Of a stretch of 64,000 nt of DNA, positions 57,126-64,000 are shown piece by piece (within the stretch, counting starts at the first letter, position 1; every line of letters begins with the position of its first letter). The position numbers and the translations under genes are program-made. The DNA comes from Desulfotomaculaceae bacterium (GTDB lineage: Bacteria > Bacillota > Desulfotomaculia > Desulfotomaculales > Pelotomaculaceae): assembly GCA_028702695.1 (NCBI GenBank), contig JAQVOH010000005.1:1-64000 (forward strand), read 5' to 3'. The notes beneath the pieces are model-generated. The model did no database searches and was not told the origin of the DNA. It saw only the letters and a list, made by a program, of their open reading frames with translations.

Positions 57126-57656
57126 TTAGAACAATTTTTTCCACGGTTCACCTTGCTCCCGGTCAAGGCGCCGTGACTCCCACTCCACATCATCCCTAAT
57201 TAACGGCTCCTGCAAAAGCTCCTCCCAGGCCAACCGGGTCCGGGCCAGGAAGCGGCGCTCAAGAAGCCCCAGGTCGCCCGCCTTAACCAGCGGGCAAAGC
57301 AGGGAGGCCGCCTGGTCAAGCCTCATCTCAAGCTTTCCGTCAGGAGTTAGGTAAGGCACGACGGGAAAAGTCCGGCAGGCGAAAGGTCTTTTGTCTCTCG
57401 GACAAGCGCCGTTACAACTGACAAAGCTAACGCTGCCGGTCCAACTCGGGCAAAACTCGTATTCCTCCGTAGAGTGCTCCTGCCAGCACAACCATTCCTC
57501 GTTTTTGCTGAACATTATCTCCTCACCCGGCAGCAGGTACATACCCACCCCCTGCTCCCATTCAGAACAGCAGGCTGAGCCGCAGATTTTGCCGCAATCC
57601 GCCGCCAGGGGCGTTACATCCTCTAAAAGCCTGTAAATTCTTTTCCAGTTAATCAT
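57126..57656 (-). CDS. YkgJ-type cysteine-cluster protein
   Basis: AADCGKICGSACCSE...CNGACPRDKRPFACRTFPVVPYL. Confidence 0.7.
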   Translation of the reverse strand: MINWKRIYRLLEDVTPLAADCGKICGSACCSEWEQGVGMYLLPGEEIMFSKNEEWLCWQEHSTEEYEFCPSWTGSVSFVSCNGACPRDKRPFACRTFPVVPYLTPDGKLEMRLDQAASLLCPLVKAGDLGLLERRFLARTRLAWEELLQEPLIRDDVEWESRRLDREQGEPWKKLF

Positions 57657-57686
57657 CCACGCGCTCCTGAAGCTATTACAAATATT

Positions 57687-58838
57687 TTAATTGATATTCC
57701 TGGGCTTATCTGTGACGGTTATGTTAACAGTGCGAAGCTGCCTGTTGCGAATCACGAGGGCATTAACCCCGGCGTTGACCTGACAGGCTTTAATAACAGC
57801 AACCAGGTCATCTGCGTTGCCGATCTTGTTCCCGTTGAATTCCATAATCACGTCACCCTGCCGCAAACCTGCTTTTTCCGCCGGGCTGCCACTGATAACG
57901 CCTACTACCAGCGCTCCTTCAGTCTTATCAAGCCCCAGGGAACGAATGGTATCTTCGTCCAGGGAACGAACCTGCACACCTATCCAAGGCCGTACAGCAA
58001 TGACGTTATTTTTGAGGTCCTCCAGCACTCTTGCTACGGTACTGGTAGGGATGGCAAAACCGATCCCCTGGGCCTCGGCGTTGATGGCAGTATTAATCCC
58101 CACCACTTCACCCCGCAGGTTCAGGAGAGGCCCTCCGCTGTTGCCGGGGTTGATGGAGGCGTCGGTCTGGAGCAGGTTTTCGTACTGGCGGTCATTCACC
58201 GCAATAGGTCGTCCCTTGGCGCTGATCACACCGGTCGTGACTGTGTGATCCAGGCCGTAAGGATTACCAATAGCAATGACCCAGTTGCCGACCCTGATCT
58301 GGTCTGAGTTGCCCATGGGCAGGAAAGGTAAGTCCTTACCTGCATCCAGTTTTAGCAGGGCAAGGTCCAAATCGTAGTCAGCGCCGACAACCCTGGCCGG
58401 CAGCTCCTGGTCAAAACCGGTTACGGTGACGGTAATCTCATCGGCCCCGTCAACAACATGCTCATTGGTTAAAACATAGCCGTCCGCTGACATAATAAAC
58501 CCTGAGCCCAGACCCTCTTGCTCCTGTTGCCTTTGGGGAAGCTCGAAAAACTGGCGGAAAAACGGGTCATCCATTAAGGGATTGCCGGAACCTTCGGTAT
58601 TTACCCGAGTCGCTATCTTCACCACAGCAGGGCTGGTTTGAGACACTACATCGGCGATGGCATCAGGCCCCACCCCCGGCAGCTGTTCGGCAGTAGCAAG
58701 ACCGCCTCCCCTATCTCCCTGCTTTGTGGGATATAAATCCCTGACAAGCTGGCAACCTCCGGTGAACATCACTCCAGCAATTAAAGCTGCCAGCGCAACA
58801 ATAACAAGAGTACGTCTCCAGTTTGTATACAAACCCAT
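57687..58838 (-). CDS. HtrA/DegP-like trypsin-PDZ serine protease
   Basis: GLGSGFIMSADGYVLTNEHVVDGADEITVT...LALLKLD...TDASINPGNSGGPLLNLRGEVVGINTAI...PDZ GSPAEKAGLRQGDVIMEFNG. Confidence 0.96.
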   Translation of the reverse strand: MGLYTNWRRTLVIVALAALIAGVMFTGGCQLVRDLYPTKQGDRGGGLATAEQLPGVGPDAIADVVSQTSPAVVKIATRVNTEGSGNPLMDDPFFRQFFELPQRQQEQEGLGSGFIMSADGYVLTNEHVVDGADEITVTVTGFDQELPARVVGADYDLDLALLKLDAGKDLPFLPMGNSDQIRVGNWVIAIGNPYGLDHTVTTGVISAKGRPIAVNDRQYENLLQTDASINPGNSGGPLLNLRGEVVGINTAINAEAQGIGFAIPTSTVARVLEDLKNNVIAVRPWIGVQVRSLDEDTIRSLGLDKTEGALVVGVISGSPAEKAGLRQGDVIMEFNGNKIGNADDLVAVIKACQVNAGVNALVIRNRQLRTVNITVTDKPRNIN

Positions 58839-58999
58839 TACCTCCTGCCCAGTATTCCATAATTATCATAGCACAAGTTTTTTTCTAAACAATGAAGAAA
58901 TTTCAAATAATGCCATCAGGCAATATGTTTTGTCGCGATGTCACAATAAAGCGCTTAGCCGGGTTATATAGTACAGGTACAAAAAGGTGGGTTTATTTT

Positions 59000-59668
59000 A
59001 TGACTTTTAGACACCAAAAGGTTGCCCCGTGGCTGCTTATCGCTGCAGGATTAACTGTCGGACTGTTTGCTGTCGACTGCTTTGTCCAGAAAAAGGGAAC
59101 GGCATATATCGTCGCTCAGAGCAGTTGCCCCAACCTTCAGGCGGCTGTCGTTTTGGGCGCTTATGCTTCGCCAGACGGCTGGCTCTGTCCTATGCTCGCG
59201 GACAGGGTAACAACTGCAGTGGAGCTCTATAAGGACCAGCGTGTGCAAAAAATTATCATGTCGGGTGACCACGGCCAAACAGACTACGACGAGGTTAACC
59301 AGATGCGCAGGTTCGCGGAAAAATTAGGAGTACCACCTGAGGATATTTTCATGGACCACGCCGGCTTCTCCACTTTTGACAGCATGTACCGGGCTAAGCA
59401 GGTTTTTTTGGTGGATTCCGCAGTGGTGGTCACCCAGTCCTACCACCTGCCGAGGGCAGTTTACTCCGCCAGGGCTCTAGGCATTGAGGCTATCGGAGTG
59501 TCCGCCGACAGGCAATTGTACGCTGGCTCCGGATTTTACAACCTGCGGGAAATCCCGGCCCGGCTTAAAATCTTCGCCCAAATCCACCTACTCCATGCCA
59601 AACCACGCTTTCTGGGTGAAGCAATACCCGTCAGTGGCGACGGACGGCAAACCCGGGACGGACTCTAA
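59000..59668 (+). CDS. YdcF/SanA-like DUF218 protein
   Basis: AAVVLGAYASPDGWLCPMLADRVTTAVELYKDQRVQKIIMSGDHGQTDYDEVNQMRRFAEKLGVPPEDIFMDHAGFSTFDSMYRAKQVF; start MTFRHQKV at 59000 preferred over the track start. Confidence 0.9.
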   Translation: MTFRHQKVAPWLLIAAGLTVGLFAVDCFVQKKGTAYIVAQSSCPNLQAAVVLGAYASPDGWLCPMLADRVTTAVELYKDQRVQKIIMSGDHGQTDYDEVNQMRRFAEKLGVPPEDIFMDHAGFSTFDSMYRAKQVFLVDSAVVVTQSYHLPRAVYSARALGIEAIGVSADRQLYAGSGFYNLREIPARLKIFAQIHLLHAKPRFLGEAIPVSGDGRQTRDGL

Positions 59669-59906
59669 GCCAGCTGAGTCGATGATAATCTCCCCCCTCT
59701 CATTGAGTTTCAGAAAAACCCTCACAAACACCCTTAAGCCTACCGTAGGATTTCTTATGTAGTCTTCTGTTTAAAAAGGGAAATAATACGCAATAACGGC
59801 TTCACACAGTAATTGACCATGTTTTTGAATCCAGCCAAGTCACAACTTGCAGGATTTTAAAAATGTATAAGGAAGTAGTATCTAATCAAGGAAAGGGGTG
59901 TTGGGT

Positions 59907-60317
59907 ATGTATAAGAAGATACTTATCCCCATCGACGGTTCTGAGAAAGCGTCTTTGGCTGCCCGCCAGGCAGCGGAACTAGCTTTTATACTTGGCTCAG
60001 AGGTTACGCTTTTTCACGTGGTGCCGGTCCTGCCGGTGGATCGTGTTCGCAGCATAGTGCATGAGGAGTCAAGGAGCCAGGGAAAAGAACTGCTGGAACA
60101 GTCAAGAAAGGAATTAGCCGAATTCAATATCTCGATTGACACCGACATGGTTCCCGGCCACCCGGCAGATGCTATTTGTCTAAAGGCAAGGGTTGACAAA
60201 TACGACCTGATAATAATGGGCAGCAGAGGTCTCAGCGGCGTTAAAGGCTACCTGATGGGAAGCGTCAGTAGTGCCGTCACCCGCTATGCTCCTTGCCCGG
60301 TTCTGGTCGTGCGTTGA
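59907..60317 (+). CDS. universal stress protein (UspA family)
   Basis: MYKKILIPIDGSEKASLAARQAAELA...DLIIMGSRGLSGVKGYLMGSVSSAVTRYAPCPVLVVR. Confidence 0.96.
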   Translation: MYKKILIPIDGSEKASLAARQAAELAFILGSEVTLFHVVPVLPVDRVRSIVHEESRSQGKELLEQSRKELAEFNISIDTDMVPGHPADAICLKARVDKYDLIIMGSRGLSGVKGYLMGSVSSAVTRYAPCPVLVVR

Positions 60318-60444
60318 TTAAACCGCAGCCGCCGGCAAAAATGTCTGCTGGGTGCTCCGTTTAAGCAAACCTTTCATATTATGATATATATAGTCTCCCC
60401 TTATAACCAACCAATCAGTTCATCTGGAAAAGGAGGCCTAAACG

Positions 60445-60888
60445 GTGATCAGTGTTGCACTGGCTAAAGAATTAGCGAAGTATTTACCCTGGGAGCCAAA
60501 GGTGGGCGACCTTACCATTGTTTACGGTGATGCCGGAGATGAAATCATTGAACCGATTATGCCCAAGCACGAAAAGGAGAAAAAAATCGTCCTCTCCCTG
60601 CACAACGTCGGTCACCTGGTCTGGCTTCCCAGGCTAACCATGCTGCTTTATGAGTTAAAAAAACGCTCCAACAAGGGTTTTTCACTGACTTACGATAAGG
60701 AAACCGACAAGTGGTACTATAAAGATGAGCGCTTCGAAAGCTGTAACGACAACCCGGAAGATGCGGCAGCCACAGCCTTGCTCAAACTGCTGCATAAAGA
60801 AGGGGTTAACAAAGCTACCCATGAGACCGCGACTTCAACAGGCAGCATACATGCCGCTGACGCAGCACCAGCGAAGGATGAAAAATAA
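60445..60888 (+). CDS. hypothetical protein, 147 aa
   Basis: RBS aaaaggagg upstream of GTG; clean ORF MISVALAKELAKYLPWEPKVGDLTIVYGDAGDEIIEPIMPKHEKEKKIVLSLHNVGHLVWLPRLTMLLYELKKRS...; no family recognised. Confidence 0.75.
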   Translation: MISVALAKELAKYLPWEPKVGDLTIVYGDAGDEIIEPIMPKHEKEKKIVLSLHNVGHLVWLPRLTMLLYELKKRSNKGFSLTYDKETDKWYYKDERFESCNDNPEDAAATALLKLLHKEGVNKATHETATSTGSIHAADAAPAKDEK

Positions 60889-61026
60889 AGCGATATGAGT
60901 GCGATTTCAATTGCACTCATATTTTCATAGCCAGCCTGCAAGGTCGTTTACGGGATAGTCACTTGAAAACACATCCCGATAAGCACTTAGACAGTCCCCA
61001 TTCGATCCATTTAAGGTTTTTTTTAT

Positions 61027-63459
61027 TCACTTGACTTGCTGTTTTTTGCGCCGTGTATTGCCCCCCACCTTGCGCAGCCCTTCGTTGTATGAGTGGATTT
61101 TCTGGTCGACAAGGTTGAACACGGTACCTGCCGCCGGATAGCTGCCATCCTCCCCCGGTTGGCCCGCCGGCAGGCCGCTTAAAAGCTCAATACCTTCTTC
61201 GATATTTCTGACAGCGTAGATATGGAATAGCTTATTTTTGACAGCCTCCACCACATCTTCCTTGAGCATCAGGTTATCCAGGTTTTGCACCGGGATAACC
61301 ACTCCCTGGTCGCCGGACAGCCCCTTGGCCCGGCACAGGTCATAAAAGCCTTCAATTTTTTCAGTAGCTCCGCCTATCGGTTGGATTTCGCCAAATTGGT
61401 TGACCGAACCGGTTACGGCCAGACCCTGCTTCAAGGGAAGGTCCGCCAGGCTGGATAAAATAGCGTAGAGTTCCGCACTGGAAGCACTATCCCCCTCCAC
61501 CCCATCGTATAGCTGCTCAAAGGTAATCTGGGCAGTAACCCCTAGCGGCTTGCCCTGGGCAAACTTGCCGCCCAGGTAACCTCCCAGGATTAGCACGCCC
61601 TTGTTGTGAATATTCCCGCTCATGTTCGTTTCCCGCTCAATATTAATCACACCACCGCGCCCCATGTAGGTCCTGGCAGTAATCCGCATGGGACGTCCAA
61701 AAGTGTAATCACCCGAGTCGATTACGGAAAGGCCGTTTATCTGACCTATTACAGCGCCACCCGTGTCAATCATTATCGTTTCCTGCAACACCATCTCCTG
61801 CAGCTTTTCCTCAATCCTGTTGGAGCGGTAAATCTTTTCCTTGATAGCCTCGTTGACATGGAAACCTTCCACCCACCCGGAATTTTCCACCTTGGCCCAG
61901 GCCGCGGCCTCGCTGACTATTTCAACCACCTCATTGAAACGGGTGGAGAGTTTGTTCTGGTCTCCGGCCAGGCGCGAGCAGTATTCGATCAGTCTGGCCA
62001 GCCCGCTCCGGCTGAAGTGTTTAAGGTTTTCCCGCCGGCAGACCGAACTTACAAAAGAAGCATAATGGCGGAGATTTTCCGGAGTACGCGGCATTTCCGT
62101 ATCGAAATCAACCTTGACCTTGAACAGCTTTTGAAAATCTTCGTCCACGCTGTACAGAAGGTGGTATAGCATTGGATTACCGATCAGGATGACCTTAACG
62201 TTCAGAGCAATAGGCTCAGGCCTGAGGGTAGCAGTAGGCACCAGACGGTACTGTTCTCCAATGTTTTCAACCTTTGCCTGGCGGTACTTCAGTGCTTTCT
62301 TTAACGTATCCCAAATGAAGGGGTCACTCAGCACGTCCTTGGCCTGCAGGATCAGGTAACCACCGTTGGCGCGGTGGATAGCGCCCGGCTTGACCATCGT
62401 AAAGTCCGTGCTCATGGCCAGTACCTGGCTCCGGTATTCAATTTTGCCGAAAAGATTGTAATAGCTTGAACTGGGCTCAATAACGACCGGGGCGCCCCTG
62501 TTTTGTTCGTTGTTCACAAACAGGTTCACTTTGTAACGGTTAAAAGGATCGGCTTCCTCCTGAGAGACCTGTGAAAGCTCCTGGGCGGGATGTGGTTCGG
62601 TGCCTTTGAACGGTTCCAGGTTGCCGGTTACATCCTTCAGGACTATTTCGAGGTGATTGAGGATAGCAGGAAAGTCCTTGTACTTTTCCTGTAGTTTGCC
62701 AAGCAGTGGTTCTGCGGCAAAGAGAGCGATCTGCTTCTCCAGTTCGTCAATTTTTTCCTTGGCCTGTTTCTCCAGCATCCGCCCGGTATGAAAGGTTCCT
62801 TCCAGCCTTTTCTTGAGTTTACGGCCCTCTTCTTCCATATCCCGCCTCTCCTGGGCAGGTAGTTTCTCATATTCATCCTGGGACAGCGGCTCTCCGTCCT
62901 TGAGAGGTATAAACACAACCCCCTTAGTCGTCTGCTTAAGGTTAAAGCCCGCTTCTCCGGCCTCCTTTTCAAGCTGTTGAAAATAATCAGCCATTTCCTG
63001 GTTCACCAACTGTACTATGGCATCCTTCTGCTGTTCATAGTCGCCACCTTCAAAGGCCTTTGGTAAGGCTATCCGCAGGTCGGAAACAAACTCTTCCATG
63101 CCTTTTTGTAAGCCACGGCCGTCCCCTGCCGGCAGAGAAACTGCCAGGGGACGGTCAGGTTCGGTGAAGTTGTAAATATAACACCAGTCACTAGGCTGGG
63201 AGCGTTTTAACGCCGCCTGAGCGACAACCGCTTGAACGTAAGTACTCTTGCCCGTACCGGGCTGCCCCACCACAAAGATATTGTAACAGGGGGCATCCAT
63301 AGCCAGGCCGAACTGCATCGCGCGCACGGCCCGCTCCTGACCAATAAAGCCGTCAAGAGGCGGCACATCTTCGGTAGTCGTGCAAAAATCAAGTTCCTCC
63401 GGCTTACAAGTCCTTCTCAGCCTTTCAACCGGGACCCTGTGTAATTCCAAGTTTTTCAT
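61027..63459 (-). CDS. Lon-like ATP-dependent protease (AAA plus S16 peptidase domain)
   Basis: Walker A VVGQPGTGKSTYVQAV; GDSASSAELYAILSSLADLPLKQGLAVTGSVNQFGEIQPIGGATEKIEGFYDLCRAKGLSGDQGVVIPVQN. Confidence 0.93.
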   Translation of the reverse strand: MKNLELHRVPVERLRRTCKPEELDFCTTTEDVPPLDGFIGQERAVRAMQFGLAMDAPCYNIFVVGQPGTGKSTYVQAVVAQAALKRSQPSDWCYIYNFTEPDRPLAVSLPAGDGRGLQKGMEEFVSDLRIALPKAFEGGDYEQQKDAIVQLVNQEMADYFQQLEKEAGEAGFNLKQTTKGVVFIPLKDGEPLSQDEYEKLPAQERRDMEEEGRKLKKRLEGTFHTGRMLEKQAKEKIDELEKQIALFAAEPLLGKLQEKYKDFPAILNHLEIVLKDVTGNLEPFKGTEPHPAQELSQVSQEEADPFNRYKVNLFVNNEQNRGAPVVIEPSSSYYNLFGKIEYRSQVLAMSTDFTMVKPGAIHRANGGYLILQAKDVLSDPFIWDTLKKALKYRQAKVENIGEQYRLVPTATLRPEPIALNVKVILIGNPMLYHLLYSVDEDFQKLFKVKVDFDTEMPRTPENLRHYASFVSSVCRRENLKHFSRSGLARLIEYCSRLAGDQNKLSTRFNEVVEIVSEAAAWAKVENSGWVEGFHVNEAIKEKIYRSNRIEEKLQEMVLQETIMIDTGGAVIGQINGLSVIDSGDYTFGRPMRITARTYMGRGGVINIERETNMSGNIHNKGVLILGGYLGGKFAQGKPLGVTAQITFEQLYDGVEGDSASSAELYAILSSLADLPLKQGLAVTGSVNQFGEIQPIGGATEKIEGFYDLCRAKGLSGDQGVVIPVQNLDNLMLKEDVVEAVKNKLFHIYAVRNIEEGIELLSGLPAGQPGEDGSYPAAGTVFNLVDQKIHSYNEGLRKVGGNTRRKKQQVK

Positions 63460-63725
63460 AACGAACCCCCTCAACTCCAGACCTTACTTCTATCACGTTA
63501 ATGATATATAAATACTACGTTATTTGGATACCCCCTTCTTTACCACCTTTTCTACATATTTTTTTAGCTTAGATAACCCGGTTCTTTGAAATATCAAGCA
63601 CACCATGAGGCGGACCCAGTTAATAAGGATGACCATACCACGAAACAGTGACAAAGGCGATTTGCTGTCATTGACATAGGCAGCGGCAAATGCTAAAATA
63701 CTTATGCGCTATGTAAAAGTCACAT

Positions 63726-63812
63726 GCCCGAGTGGCGGAACTGGCAGACGCACAGGACTTAAAATCCTGCGATGGCAACATCGTACCGGTTCGATTCCGG
63801 TCTCGGGCACCA
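63726..63812 (+). tRNA. tRNA-Leu(UAA)
   Basis: gcccgag...ctcgggc acceptor stem with encoded acca; anticodon stem-loop cagga cttaaaa tcctg (UAA); long variable arm; TpsiC ggttcgattcc. Confidence 0.96.
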
Positions 63813-63897
63813 TTCAAACCTCTAATAACTGAGTCCATAAAAATAGAGAAAAAGAAAAAAAGAGCGTGCAAGAAAAAGGGGGCATTTTGGAATGGTC

Positions 63898-63924
63898 CTG
63901 CCCGGCAATAGCCGGGTTTTTTGC
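63898..63924 (+). terminator. terminator downstream of tRNA-Leu
   Basis: tgcccggcaatagccgggttttttg. Confidence 0.7.
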
Positions 63925-64000
63925 TTTTTCTCTATTCCTGGGGTCTATGTAGGCAGTATCAACTCGAATAAATATCATTACCCCAGCTGCCGTTATGCCC

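Noticed and set aside
61606-62169. 187-aa plus-strand ORF
   Set aside because: Antisense to the Lon-like protease gene; no family signal.

Overview
The window is a core-genome segment of a spore-forming, low-to-mid-GC Firmicute. Peptococcaceae (Desulfotomaculum/Pelotomaculum-like) is my inference from gene content. Most genes are on the minus strand. Read in minus-strand order, the backbone is mraZ-rsmH-ftsL-spoVD-murE-murF-mraY-murD-spoVE/ftsW-murG-murC-murB-murA-ftsQ-2xDUF881-sbp-ftsA-ftsZ-spoIIGA-sigE-sigG-ylmC/ymxH-nrdR-nrdD-nrdG. It continues to a PhoR/PhoP-like two-component pair, yggS-sepF-proC-yggT-ylmH-divIVA, and a T-box-controlled ileS. Right of mraZ lie a PHP phosphatase, a Fur-family regulator, dacF, feoAB, a GH18 protein, MFS and polysaccharide deacetylase genes, glcD/glcF-like genes, htrA, a DUF218 protein, uspA, a Lon-like protease and tRNA-Leu(UAA). 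I saw no CRISPR array, prophage, intact transposase or obvious defence system. The main unexplained signals are: (i) a five-copy dispersed ~85-120 nt three-hairpin repeat confined to the first ~21 kb, two copies of which supply the neighbouring gene's stop codon; (ii) very small plus-strand ORFs missing from the ORF track, including a tandem YjcZ-like hydrophobic peptide pair with an in-frame third tail after the stop codon, a 41-aa peptide next to the ftsZ locus, and a 40-aa peptide downstream of glcF; (iii) readable operators, namely MraZ boxes, paired NrdR boxes and a Fur box.
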